NCBI GenBank assembly: GCA_964602475.1
Contig: CAZRRN010000004.1
Coordinates: forward strand, 1-64,000
DNA: 64,000 nt
Source of the DNA: SZUA-448 sp964602475
GTDB lineage: Bacteria; Bacillota; Clostridia; Lachnospirales; Lachnospiraceae
Direction of reading: 5' to 3'
Numbering within the stretch: position 1 is the stretch's first letter; the number at the start of each line of letters is the position of its first letter. The translations under genes and the position numbers were made by a program. Positions 17,612-26,334 of this stretch are shown here, one piece after another. The notes beneath the pieces are model-generated. The model was given only the letters and a program-made list of their open reading frames with translations. It made no database searches and was not told the origin of the DNA.

Positions 17612-19774
17612 TCATGAAATATCTGTATCTTTTGATTGTTGTTCCTTCCACGGATTGTACTTTCCCAGTAAAGTATTGATTGGCGTTTTCCCAACCGATG
17701 ATAGTATCCTGATACGTTCCTTTGACATCACGGACGGACGGCTGTGGTTTTTTTCAAAGATCCTTGCAACGGTGCAGTTCTTGACCTTGAATTCCCCTGC
17801 CACCTGCTGCCAGAGGTTCTCACCTTTTTCCGTATTGATCAGAATCGCACTGGTTCCATGATTATCGAACATTTCCTTATCTATCTTATTGATCCCCCAG
17901 AAATCTCCGATCGTAATATCTCCGACACGATTTTTCCCGGTATATCCGCAGCGGTAGCAGCAGATTCGGAACAGGTAATTTTTTAGAAATGCATTCATGT
18001 AATTGTTCTGCCGTCCACGTACGGTAAGCGGTTCACGGTCAGCAAAATGAAAGGTCAGACGCACATCCTTCATCAGCCAGCCTCTGGATTTATCACGGAA
18101 ATTAATTGATTTTACTTCAGCCGCAAGATGATGATTGACATATTTAATATAGGTATTCAGTACCTTTGGCGTAGGACCGCCATGGCAAAGAATCTCACAG
18201 ATCGCAAGATTACTGTAATCCTTTCTTAGATATGCCTTGAGTCCTGCGCATTCGCACGGAAGCCCACTGAACAATACCTCACGTCCTGTATCCAGCTGTT
18301 CTTTTATCCGTGGATAAATACCGTTAATGTCACTCTTTACATACTTGGAATTGGAAAATGCTTTTGCTTCCTCCATTGTTTCCGCCAGGTCAGTAACGAC
18401 TTGTGCAGAATCATGATATCTTGCTCCGGCAACAACGCCGCCCCTTACTTCAATGACGAAACGCGCCAGACTCTGGAACACACCTCCGGAGGTACTTGAC
18501 GCACGCTGCCCTTCATCTTTGCTGACTGCTGCTCTAGCAAGCGGAAATGACAGCTCTTTCTTATCGCCAAATGCCACGCACTGGCTTGTACCATTAGCGA
18601 TACAGATTTTCTCACACAATCCACAGCTAATACACAGTTCCTTGTTAACTACCGGCTGCGGGAATCCTTCTTCATCCGGTACCATGGTGATTGCCGCTTT
18701 TGGGCAGATTTCTTTGCAGGCATAACAGCCGTAGCAGTCAGCCATACGTATTCCGGTCGGTGCATCCGCATGTCTGGTTAAACCTAGAAGATCCTCCAAT
18801 ATTCGGTTCTGCATGATTCGTTCAGGTACCAGCATTTTACGTGCACGGAAAAACTCTTTTTTAATGCTTTTACGTCTGTCCTGCGTATCCGGGAGTGTAT
18901 CCCGGCAGGAGCAAAGTTCATAATGCTCCAAAAATCCGTTCATCCGGGACGTTGTCTCTTCTCCGGTAATTACGGTAAACTGTTTATTACGGGTCAGGGC
19001 AAGCTCGGCAAATACAACCGAATCTGTAACTAAATAGCTACAGCCTGCCAGTAAGCCATACAAAGAATCCAATCGTTCTTCACCATATACAATGCCCCCT
19101 TTGATTGCATTGCAATGATCGTTATATACGATTTGACAGTCCTGTGTAAGAGCCAGTGACATTATATTCTTCAGAAGCAATTCGTCCTTGATTCCATTTT
19201 CAAAGTACAGCATCAGATACGGCTTCTCTGTCAATGTCTGTGGCTCACAGGCACGGTAAAACAAAAGATCTTCCGCTAATAGGAGCGGACTCATTGCAGG
19301 AGAAATTCTGTCCCTGCAAAATTCCGGGAAATTATCACCGCTTTCGTTTCCTGTTATCAGAATTGTCTGATAGCAGGATGCATTATAGGTGTCTATCCTG
19401 TGGCGCAGGATTCCCCTTCGCTCTGATTGTTCTCCTTCTTGAAGACCATAAGCAATGTATCTGGTATCCGGCTTTAGAATACTTCCCTGTTCTTTTATCC
19501 CGGAAATACGTTTTGCAGTCAGACCCTTTCCCATGGAGAGACAGACATCCAGTTTTTTCTTTCCTACCTGGAAGGACTGCATGGTGTAATACGGATGATA
19601 GGAAACCGGAAGATTCAGCTGATCCTCATCCCCTTGTTTTTCACACAGCATTCGCACGAATAACCGATACGGTTCCAGCCACAGATATATTCCCCACATT
19701 TGAAACCGTGTCTCAAGATCAACATGCTCATAATCTGTCAATACTCCGACCGTAATATCATTAAAGCAGGACAT
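17612..19774 (-). CDS. Pyruvyl-transferase-like / ferredoxin / F420 hydrogenase beta (FrhB) fusion
   Basis: The 720-aa protein has three parts. Residues 1 to about 300 look like a decayed polysaccharide pyruvyl transferase: ITVGVLTDYEH at the start and YLVTDSVVFAEL where the family has ITDSFHG, so the His-Gly pair is lost. A two-cluster ferredoxin follows, with CYGCYACKEICP and CISCGLCEKICI. The C-terminal half is an FrhB-type flavin/Fe-S domain with STSGGVFQSLA, FSGLPCECAGL, EILCHGGP and VGDITIGDFWG. Such enzymes often sit in exopolysaccharide loci and may handle electrons for sugar modification. The reaction is unknown. GGAGG precedes the ATG. It lies 18 nt after hflX on the same strand. 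Confidence 0.82.
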   Translation of the reverse strand: MSCFNDITVGVLTDYEHVDLETRFQMWGIYLWLEPYRLFVRMLCEKQGDEDQLNLPVSYHPYYTMQSFQVGKKKLDVCLSMGKGLTAKRISGIKEQGSILKPDTRYIAYGLQEGEQSERRGILRHRIDTYNASCYQTILITGNESGDNFPEFCRDRISPAMSPLLLAEDLLFYRACEPQTLTEKPYLMLYFENGIKDELLLKNIMSLALTQDCQIVYNDHCNAIKGGIVYGEERLDSLYGLLAGCSYLVTDSVVFAELALTRNKQFTVITGEETTSRMNGFLEHYELCSCRDTLPDTQDRRKSIKKEFFRARKMLVPERIMQNRILEDLLGLTRHADAPTGIRMADCYGCYACKEICPKAAITMVPDEEGFPQPVVNKELCISCGLCEKICIANGTSQCVAFGDKKELSFPLARAAVSKDEGQRASSTSGGVFQSLARFVIEVRGGVVAGARYHDSAQVVTDLAETMEEAKAFSNSKYVKSDINGIYPRIKEQLDTGREVLFSGLPCECAGLKAYLRKDYSNLAICEILCHGGPTPKVLNTYIKYVNHHLAAEVKSINFRDKSRGWLMKDVRLTFHFADREPLTVRGRQNNYMNAFLKNYLFRICCYRCGYTGKNRVGDITIGDFWGINKIDKEMFDNHGTSAILINTEKGENLWQQVAGEFKVKNCTVARIFEKNHSRPSVMSKERIRILSSVGKTPINTLLGKYNPWKEQQSKDTDIS

Positions 19775-19792
19775 TCGATAACCTCCTGTTCC

Positions 19793-21022
19793 TTACATCT
19801 TGTTCTTCGGTATATAAGCCCGGACATAGATTCCGTCTTCCCGGTAATCTTCCTCGAGCAGCTGGCCGTATTTTCTTATTGTCTGCAGTTTTCCGGCTTC
19901 TGTATAAGGAATCGTCTGCTCAATGTAAATCTTCCGCTCACGTAATATGCTTTCGATTTTCTCAAGCAGTTCCGGAATTCCGGTTCCGTTCTTGGCCGAA
20001 ATCCTCACGGTTTGATCCGCTTTCAAATCCTTAACCTGATCCGCTCCCGGCAAATCCTGTTTATTAAATGCTGCAATCACCGGCTTGTCTTTTACCTCCA
20101 GCTTCTGCAGTGTGTCATATACAACATGCATCTGCTGATAGACCTTCGGATTTGAGGCATCTATTACATGTAAGATAATATCTGAATATTTTGCCTCTTC
20201 AAGAGTGGAGCGAAACGCATCAATCAAATGGTGCGGAAGCTTTCGAATGAACCCGACTGTATCGGTAAACAACACCTGCTGACCGCTTTCCAGCGTATAA
20301 ATCCTGGTTGTCGGATCCAGTGTTGCAAACAGCTTGTCTTCTTCAAGAACTCCTGCATCGGTCAGATAATTTAAAAGCGTTGATTTTCCGGCATTGGTAT
20401 ATCCCACAATAGAAACTACCGGAATTGCGCTTCGCTGTCTCTGTGCACGCGCAACTTCGCGATTCTTCTTCACTTCCTCCAGCTCATTACCAAGCTGGCT
20501 GATTCGGTCCTTAATAAGACGGCGGTCTTCCTCCAACTTCTTTTCTCCGGGGCCTCTGGTTCCGATTCCGCCGCCAAGTCTTGAGAAATTCCGCATACCG
20601 ATCAGATGTGACGAGCGGTATTTCAGCTGTGCCAGCTCCACCTGAATCTTGCCTTCCTTTGTTGAAGCTCTTTGTGCAAATATATCCAGAATCAGCATGG
20701 TGCGATCCATGACCCTGGTATTCAGTTCCTGTTCGAGATTTTTCATCTGTGCAGGAGAAAGCTCATCATCACAGATAATTCCGTCCGCATTTGTCTCACG
20801 AACCAGTTCTGCAAGCTCCTCTATCTTACCTTTTCCAAAATAGGTTCCCGGATGAACCTTTTCCCTGTTCTGGATAACCTTTGCAACACAGACTGCTCCT
20901 GCAGTCATAGTAAGTGCATTAAGCTCCTCAATGGATTCAGCGGTATCATCATTGTCCTCTGTTGATACTGCTGCGAGAATCACTCGTTCTTCTTCCTTTT
21001 TTGTATCAATTAATTCTGTCAT
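19793..21022 (-). CDS. hflX: GTPase HflX, ribosome-associated
   Basis: HflX splits stalled or inactive 70S ribosomes. The N-terminal HflX domain has VHPGTYFGKGK, the linker GTRGPGEKKLEEDRR is diagnostic, and the G domain has G1 GYTNAGKSTL, G3 DTVGFI and G4 NKQD. A short C-terminal domain follows. Its 409 aa is typical of Gram-positive HflX. GGAGG precedes the ATG. The region upstream to the acyl-CoA ligase terminator-like hairpin is AT-rich; I found no well-spaced promoter there. Confidence 0.96.
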   Translation of the reverse strand: MTELIDTKKEEERVILAAVSTEDNDDTAESIEELNALTMTAGAVCVAKVIQNREKVHPGTYFGKGKIEELAELVRETNADGIICDDELSPAQMKNLEQELNTRVMDRTMLILDIFAQRASTKEGKIQVELAQLKYRSSHLIGMRNFSRLGGGIGTRGPGEKKLEEDRRLIKDRISQLGNELEEVKKNREVARAQRQRSAIPVVSIVGYTNAGKSTLLNYLTDAGVLEEDKLFATLDPTTRIYTLESGQQVLFTDTVGFIRKLPHHLIDAFRSTLEEAKYSDIILHVIDASNPKVYQQMHVVYDTLQKLEVKDKPVIAAFNKQDLPGADQVKDLKADQTVRISAKNGTGIPELLEKIESILRERKIYIEQTIPYTEAGKLQTIRKYGQLLEEDYREDGIYVRAYIPKNKM

Positions 21023-21148
21023 CGATCCTCCGTTTATTCCTGTTACTCTACCGTTCCCCGATTCTAATATTATGCCATATCATAAAAATAAATCTTTTTA
21101 TTTTAGAAAATACATAGAATGATTATATTTCTTTCTCATAATATAGTC

Positions 21149-21184
21149 AAGGAGTATCCGGACAGACGCTGTCAGATACTCCTT
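21149..21184 (-). terminator. Long hairpin after the oxidoreductase operon
   Basis: A 10-bp stem (21149-21158 with 21175-21184) with an inner 5-bp stem GACAG/CTGTC lies 37 nt after the acyl-CoA ligase stop. The gene strand has no T run after it, but the other strand has TTATTTC. It is probably the operon's 3' end structure, with an atypical tail. Confidence 0.5.
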
Positions 21185-21220
21185 TATTTCACATTTTATC
21201 AATTACAATACAGTTCCTTA

Positions 21221-22894
21221 TCAGTTTTGTTTTTTATCCTGCTCACGGATTTCTGCTCGTTTGATTTTCCCACCAAGAGTCTTCGGAAGCTCGTCCACAA
21301 ATTCGACAATACGGGGATACTTGTACGGTGCTGTTGTATGCTTAACATGATCCTGAAGCTCTTTTACCAGTGCATCGGATGCCTGATAACCCTTAGCCAG
21401 AACAATGGTTGCCTTCACCACCTGACCACGAATCGGATCCGGTGCAGCGGTAATTGCACATTCCACAACAGCCGGGTGTTCAATCAGAGCACTTTCCACC
21501 TCAAACGGTCCTATCCGGTATCCCGAACATTTGATTACATCATCATGTCGACCGACGAACCACATATATCCGTCCTGATCCTGCCATGCAACATCCTTCA
21601 GATTGTAATTACCTGAACCAAGCGCTGCTTTCGTCTGCTCTTCGTCTTTGTAATATCCGATAAACAGACCCGTCGGCGGGTTCTTGTCAATCCCGGTAAT
21701 CACGATTTCGCCTTCTTCTCCACGCTCACATTCCTTGCCTTCCGAATCAAGCAGACGGATATTATAAAGCGGAGAAGGCTTTCCCATTGCGCCGGACTTA
21801 GTCTCAAACCACGGGAAATTGGCTACCAGCACCGTACCCTCTGTCTGTCCGAAGCCATTGGCAATCTTATGTCCGGTCAGTTCCATCCACCGGTTAAAGA
21901 CCTCCGGATTCAGCGGTTCTCCGGCCGTTGCCCAATGTTCAACCGACGACAGATCAAACTTTGCAACATCTTCCTGCAGCATAAAACGGTACATGGTCGG
22001 CGGTGCACAGAATGTAGTAAGCCTGTAATGTGCAATTTTCTCAAGAAGCTTCAGCGGGATAAACTTGTCCATATCATAAGCAAAGACCACTGCTCCAGCA
22101 ATCCACTGTCCGTATATTTTACCCCAGCCAAATTTCGCCCAGCCGGAATCACATACACTCATATGCAGTTTATTCTCCTGAACCTGCTGCCAGTATTTTG
22201 CAGTAACGATATGCCCCAGCGGATGAATATAATTGTGGCAGACCATCTTTGGCATTCCGGTTGTTCCTGAGGTAAAATACATCTGCATTACGTCATTATT
22301 GTCTCTTGCTTCAGCTCCGGTCGGACGTTCAAAGGTCTCCGGAAACTTTGCGATTTCTTCGTTAAAATCAGCCCAACCTTCCCGCTTTCCGCCTCCAACC
22401 AGTGCAATATTTTTAATGCAGGGAGCTTCGGCACGTGCCGTTTCCACCTGTGTAAGAACATATTCATCATCAACGCAGATAAACATCTCAATGTTTGCTG
22501 CATTGGCACGGTAAGCCACATCCTTCTTTGTCAGCTGCAGAGTTCCCGGAACAAAAATAACCCCAAGCTTAATCAATGCCGTTGCACAGATCCAGTATTC
22601 CCACCGGCGGCGAAGAATCAGCATCACCACACTGTTACGGTTCAATCCAAGACTTTTAAAATAATTGGCTGCCTGATTTGACATACGGCTTACCTCGTCA
22701 AAAGTCAGAATCTTCTCCTCGCCGTGGTCGTCACACCATACAAGTGCTTTTTTATTTCTGTCTTCCTTCGCCCATCCGTCTACAATATCAAACCCGAAAT
22801 TAAAATGCTCCGGTGCATTCACTTTATAATTTTCTTTGAAATCTTCATAAGAATCAAACTCGATCCTCGGTAAAAACTTTTCCAGCATACCCAT
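21221..22894 (-). CDS. AMP-forming acyl-CoA synthetase (medium-chain type)
   Basis: The 557-aa adenylate-forming enzyme activates a carboxylic acid to its CoA ester. The P-loop-like YFTSGTTGMPK, GFGQTEGT, the hinge region VGRHDDVIKCSGYRIGP and the catalytic Lys in LPKTLGGKIKRAEI are intact. It resembles the medium-chain/branched-chain acyl-CoA ligases rather than acetyl-CoA synthetase. As last gene of an oxoacid oxidoreductase operon it may interconvert the acyl-CoA product and free acid. Whether it runs toward ATP formation or toward acid activation cannot be told. GAGAGG lies 9 nt before the ATG. Confidence 0.9.
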   Translation of the reverse strand: MGMLEKFLPRIEFDSYEDFKENYKVNAPEHFNFGFDIVDGWAKEDRNKKALVWCDDHGEEKILTFDEVSRMSNQAANYFKSLGLNRNSVVMLILRRRWEYWICATALIKLGVIFVPGTLQLTKKDVAYRANAANIEMFICVDDEYVLTQVETARAEAPCIKNIALVGGGKREGWADFNEEIAKFPETFERPTGAEARDNNDVMQMYFTSGTTGMPKMVCHNYIHPLGHIVTAKYWQQVQENKLHMSVCDSGWAKFGWGKIYGQWIAGAVVFAYDMDKFIPLKLLEKIAHYRLTTFCAPPTMYRFMLQEDVAKFDLSSVEHWATAGEPLNPEVFNRWMELTGHKIANGFGQTEGTVLVANFPWFETKSGAMGKPSPLYNIRLLDSEGKECERGEEGEIVITGIDKNPPTGLFIGYYKDEEQTKAALGSGNYNLKDVAWQDQDGYMWFVGRHDDVIKCSGYRIGPFEVESALIEHPAVVECAITAAPDPIRGQVVKATIVLAKGYQASDALVKELQDHVKHTTAPYKYPRIVEFVDELPKTLGGKIKRAEIREQDKKQN

Positions 22895-22914
22895 TTCTTA
22901 AATCCTCTCGTTAT

Positions 22915-23463
22915 TTATTCTGCAATCATCGTTAAAAACTTCGCCGGTATTTTTCCTCCGCATCTCTGTCCGTGTGGCTGCATCGGGTTAAAGTAAATGC
23001 TGTCACCCTGATTTAATACAAGCTCCTGCTCTCCATAGGCTACAATAACCGTCCCCTCAAGTACCAGATTAAACTCCTCTCCTGTATGGGACACGAGTGC
23101 TGCCGGCTGATCTGACGGATCCAGTGTAACAATAAACGGCTGCATGATTTTTTTTGAAAAATGGTATGCCAGATCCTGAAACGAGTACCCGGGATACCGG
23201 TCTGCGCACTGTCCTTCCCCTGCACGAACCACCTGATAGCTCCGAAGCTTGGCGGACGTCCCTGAAATGATTTCACTGAAATCCACATTAAATTTTTTGG
23301 AAATTGCGTATATCACGCTGATTGGAATATCCTTTCCGTCTTCTTCGTAACCGACATAGACGACCGGATTCACCCCCAGTTCCTTTGCCAGCTCCTCTGC
23401 AGTGTACCCGCAGACTTCCCGCAGCTCCTTAATCCTTGCCGCCAGTTCCTTGATCTCATCCAT
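22915..23463 (-). CDS. XRE-family regulator with cupin sensor domain
   Basis: An N-terminal helix-turn-helix (about 1-65, with IKELREVCGYTAEELAKELG) is joined to a C-terminal cupin barrel (about 110-180, with HTGEEFNLVLEG and GDSIYFNPMQPHGQ). This is the common small-ligand-sensing repressor layout. The start at 23463 (MDEIKELA) has AAAGGAG 8 nt upstream; a longer reading would run through a hairpin and is rejected. It lies between the oxidoreductase and acyl-CoA ligase genes and probably controls the operon in response to a carboxylate or acyl-CoA, which is inference. Confidence 0.88.
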   Translation of the reverse strand: MDEIKELAARIKELREVCGYTAEELAKELGVNPVVYVGYEEDGKDIPISVIYAISKKFNVDFSEIISGTSAKLRSYQVVRAGEGQCADRYPGYSFQDLAYHFSKKIMQPFIVTLDPSDQPAALVSHTGEEFNLVLEGTVIVAYGEQELVLNQGDSIYFNPMQPHGQRCGGKIPAKFLTMIAE

Positions 23464-23502
23464 GTGCGTAACTCCTTTCCGGGTTAATTTTATCATCAAA
23501 CA

Positions 23503-23528
23503 ATGACATGAGCTGCTGCCCATGTCAT
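23503..23528 (-). other. Inverted repeat before the XRE-cupin gene
   Basis: ATGACATG and CATGTCAT form an 8-bp perfect inverted repeat with a 10-nt GC-rich centre, in the 107-nt space between the gamma subunit and the regulator. It could be an operator for the regulator or an RNA hairpin that tunes downstream gene levels. Confidence 0.5.
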
Positions 23529-23570
23529 CGTCTTTCTCTGCGTAGTGCTACTGCACTTCATAGACTTTCG

Positions 23571-24107
23571 TTAAATCGTAAATCCAAGTTTCAGTGCGTT
23601 CTTATTCACCTCAATCAGTGCTGCTTTTTTCGGCGGAACACATTTTTCAACTGCTTTGAATAAAGATTCCTCAGTACAAAACTGCAGTTCCCTGAACATC
23701 TTTCCGACAATAATTATATTGGCACTGCTCTTCATGTTATTCTCTTCTGCAAGCTTTGATGCATCAACATAACATACCTTAACATCGTCCCGGTTGACCT
23801 TGCGTTCAATCAGAGAACTGTCAAGAAGGATCGTCCCTCCGGGAACCACGGTCTTCTCAAATTTGTCAAGAGACGGCAGATTCATTGCAATCAGTACATC
23901 CGGTGCAGTTACCAACGGAGAACCGATTGACTCATCACTGATTACAACAGAACAGTTACAGGTTCCTCCACGCATTTCCGGTCCGTAGGACGGAAGCCAG
24001 GATACTTCCTTACCGTCAAGAAGTCCGGAATAAACCAACAGCTTTCCGGAGAACAAAATACCCTGACCGCCAAAGCCTGCAAGTAAAACATTCATTGTTT
24101 TAGCCAT
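23571..24107 (-). CDS. 2-oxoacid:ferredoxin oxidoreductase, gamma subunit
   Basis: The 178-aa protein is the gamma domain that helps bind CoA and completes the oxidoreductase. Landmarks are LLAGFGGQGILFSGKLL at the start, WLPSYGPEMRGGTCNCSVVISD and the C-terminal AALIEVNKNALKLG. Its ATG overlaps the TGA of the beta gene (TGATG), so the two are translationally coupled; a GTG one codon earlier is the other option. Confidence 0.94.
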   Translation of the reverse strand: MAKTMNVLLAGFGGQGILFSGKLLVYSGLLDGKEVSWLPSYGPEMRGGTCNCSVVISDESIGSPLVTAPDVLIAMNLPSLDKFEKTVVPGGTILLDSSLIERKVNRDDVKVCYVDASKLAEENNMKSSANIIIVGKMFRELQFCTEESLFKAVEKCVPPKKAALIEVNKNALKLGFTI

Positions 24108-24859
24108 CACTTTTGTCCTCCTTCCGTAACATCCTTATATACCCCCAGCGGATAATAAGGAATCATGTTCTCCTGCAGCCAGACTGTCGCTTCCTGCGGA
24201 GAAAGTCCCCAGTTGGTCGGACATGCTGAAACGACTTCTATAATAGAGTATCCACGTTTATTAATCTGATTCTCAAATCCTTTTTTGATTGCTTTCTTGG
24301 CTGCAATCACATTTTTTACGGTATCTACTGCAACACGTTGTGCAAGTGCTGTTCCGCTTAAGGTGGAAAGCATTTCACAGACACGTACCGGATATCCTGC
24401 AACAGAGGTATCACGTCCGTAAGGTGTTGTCTGGGTAATCTGTCCGGGAAGAGAGGTCGGTGCCATCTGACCGCCGGTCATTCCGTAAATTGCATTGTTG
24501 ATAAAGATTACAGTGATGTTCTCTCCCCGCGTAGCGGCATGCACAGTCTCTGCCGTTCCAATTGCTGCAAGGTCGCCGTCACCCTGATAGGTAAATACAA
24601 TATCATCCGGACAGGAACGCTTAATTCCGGTTGCAACAGCCGGTGCACGTCCATGCGGTGCCTGAACCATGTCGCAGTTGAAATAATTATAGCTGAATAC
24701 CGAACAGCCTACTGAAGCTACTCCTACCGTAGTTCCGAGAACTCCAAGTTCCTCAAGAACCTCGGCTACCAGACGATGTACAATTCCGTGGGTACAACCC
24801 GGACAATAGTGAAACGGTACATCGGTTAAGCCTTTTGTTTTTTCAAATACTACTGCCAT
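24107..24859 (-). CDS. 2-oxoacid:ferredoxin oxidoreductase, beta (TPP) subunit
   Basis: The beta subunit binds thiamine diphosphate and Mg2+. The motif GDGDLAAIGTAETVHAA followed by NNAIYGMTGGQ is the TPP signature, and YCPGCTHG holds cluster-binding cysteines. Its 250 aa is normal for KorB/VorA-type subunits. The ribosome site AGGAGGGG is made by the last codons of the alpha gene, 2 nt upstream. The four-gene set suggests oxidation of branched-chain or similar 2-oxoacids to acyl-CoA with reduced ferredoxin. Confidence 0.94.
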   Translation of the reverse strand: MAVVFEKTKGLTDVPFHYCPGCTHGIVHRLVAEVLEELGVLGTTVGVASVGCSVFSYNYFNCDMVQAPHGRAPAVATGIKRSCPDDIVFTYQGDGDLAAIGTAETVHAATRGENITVIFINNAIYGMTGGQMAPTSLPGQITQTTPYGRDTSVAGYPVRVCEMLSTLSGTALAQRVAVDTVKNVIAAKKAIKKGFENQINKRGYSIIEVVSACPTNWGLSPQEATVWLQENMIPYYPLGVYKDVTEGGQK

Positions 24860-24861
24860 GA

Positions 24862-25941
24862 TTATTCCCCTCCTTTTGCTAATTTCTTAATCTGAGCAAG
24901 AACCTCTGCCGGAGTAGGAATGATTCCGCCGGTTCGTCCATAGAACTCGACCGGTTTTCTTCCGTTCACTACAAGCTTGACATCCTCGATCATCTGTCCC
25001 ATGTTCATCTCAACACTTAAGAATACTCTGGCGGTCGGAACAGCCCGTTCAATTGCCTTTTCCGGGAACGGCCATAAAGTAATCGGACGAATCAGTCCAG
25101 CTTTGATACCCTCGGCACGAGCTGCATTTACTGCACTTCTGGATACTCGTGAGGAAGCTCCGAAGGCCACAATTACCACATCGGCATCTTCGGTCAGATA
25201 TTCCTCTGCGCGCTGTTCATTTGCCTTGATCAGATCATAGCGCTGATAGCGTTCTTCAATCAGACGTTCCAGCTCTTCCGGCTGAATATACAGGGAGTTT
25301 ACGATATTTCTCGGCCGATTATTTTTATGTCCGTTGGTTGCCCACGGTTTGGAAGCGATATTAGCTTCACGGTCAAACGGTGTTTCGGCATTCGGAAGAA
25401 CCACCGGCTCCATCATCTGTCCAAGCATACCGTCAGAAAGTATCATGGACGGAAGGCGGTATTTTTCTGCAGTATCAAATGCAAGCGGTACAAAGTCTAC
25501 CATTTCCTGAATGGTGGAAGGAGCCAGCACAAATAGCTGAAAATCTCCATGTCCAAGTGCCTTGGTTGCCTGCCAGTAATCCGACTGGGACGGCTGAATT
25601 CCTCCAAGTCCCGGACCCCCGCGCTGTACATTGATAATCAGACAAGGCAGATCGGAGCCTGCGATATAGGATACGCCCTCGGACTTCAGACTGATCCCCG
25701 GAGAGCTTGAAGATGTCATTGCACGAACACCTGCGGACGCAGCGCCAAGAACCATATTGATAGCTGCAACCTCGGATTCTGCCTGCAGGAACAATCCGCC
25801 CACCTTAGGCATTCTCTTGGACAGATACGCAGAGATTTCGGTCTGCGGTGTAATCGGATATCCGAAGAAATGTCTGCAGCCTGCCTGGATTGCAGCTTCC
25901 GCAAGGGCTTCATTTCCTTTCATTAATACTTTTTCTTCCAT
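24862..25941 (-). CDS. vorB: 2-oxoacid:ferredoxin oxidoreductase, alpha subunit (VorB-like)
   Basis: The 359-aa alpha subunit has GNEALAEAAIQAGCRHFFGYPITPQTE cut into its typical parts: the GNEA start, FGYPITPQTEI and the ASAGVRAMTSSSSPGISL loop. QRGGPGLGGIQPSQ and the C-terminal LIRPITLWPFP are also present. This is the subgroup usually annotated as 3-methyl-2-oxobutanoate or 2-oxoglutarate oxidoreductase. The true substrate cannot be set by sequence alone; the nearby acyl-CoA ligase of medium/branched type favours branched-chain or aryl oxoacids. AGGGAA precedes the ATG. Confidence 0.92.
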   Translation of the reverse strand: MEEKVLMKGNEALAEAAIQAGCRHFFGYPITPQTEISAYLSKRMPKVGGLFLQAESEVAAINMVLGAASAGVRAMTSSSSPGISLKSEGVSYIAGSDLPCLIINVQRGGPGLGGIQPSQSDYWQATKALGHGDFQLFVLAPSTIQEMVDFVPLAFDTAEKYRLPSMILSDGMLGQMMEPVVLPNAETPFDREANIASKPWATNGHKNNRPRNIVNSLYIQPEELERLIEERYQRYDLIKANEQRAEEYLTEDADVVIVAFGASSRVSRSAVNAARAEGIKAGLIRPITLWPFPEKAIERAVPTARVFLSVEMNMGQMIEDVKLVVNGRKPVEFYGRTGGIIPTPAEVLAQIKKLAKGGE

Positions 25942-26034
25942 TACTTTCCCTCATTTCTGCGCTGTTTCTCGTCTTCTGATATACAATTCCAAAGCGTCTA
26001 TATCTGCCATCCCACAGCGCGCGGATGCTCTTTT

Positions 26035-26070
26035 CCGGAATTCTCCAGATTAGTACGCTTTCTATTCCGG
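26035..26070 (-). other. Intercistronic hairpin between ferredoxin and vorB
   Basis: CCGGAAT and ATTCCGG form a 7-bp inverted repeat just after the ferredoxin stop, inside an otherwise unassigned 131-nt spacer. There is no T run. An RNA-processing or stability hairpin is one explanation. Confidence 0.4.
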
Positions 26071-26072
26071 TA

Positions 26073-26279
26073 CTACCGTTCCACTGTAATCGCCACATCC
26101 GGACACATCAATGCACAGGATGTACAGCCGGTGCAGGATGCCTGATCTGTCATGGATGCCGGGTGATAGCCCTTGCTGTTAATTCTGTCCTTTGCCAGAA
26201 CCAGCAGCTTTTTCGGACATGCATTGACACACATTCCGCAACCCTTACACAGCGTTTCATTAATCGTTACCTTTGCCAT
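26073..26279 (-). CDS. 2[4Fe-4S] ferredoxin, delta subunit of the oxoacid oxidoreductase
   Basis: A 68-aa dicluster ferredoxin with CKGCGMCVNACP and CTGCTSCALMCP, each with the full CxxCxxCxxxCP spacing. It passes electrons from the TPP subunit to free ferredoxin. GGAGG precedes the ATG. It is transcribed after the P-loop ATPase gene and before vorB. Confidence 0.95.
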   Translation of the reverse strand: MAKVTINETLCKGCGMCVNACPKKLLVLAKDRINSKGYHPASMTDQASCTGCTSCALMCPDVAITVER

Positions 26280-26334
26280 GTTGATTCCTCCTTTTATATA
26301 CTGCAGCCGAATAATCGGCGTGTAAACAGTTTCT

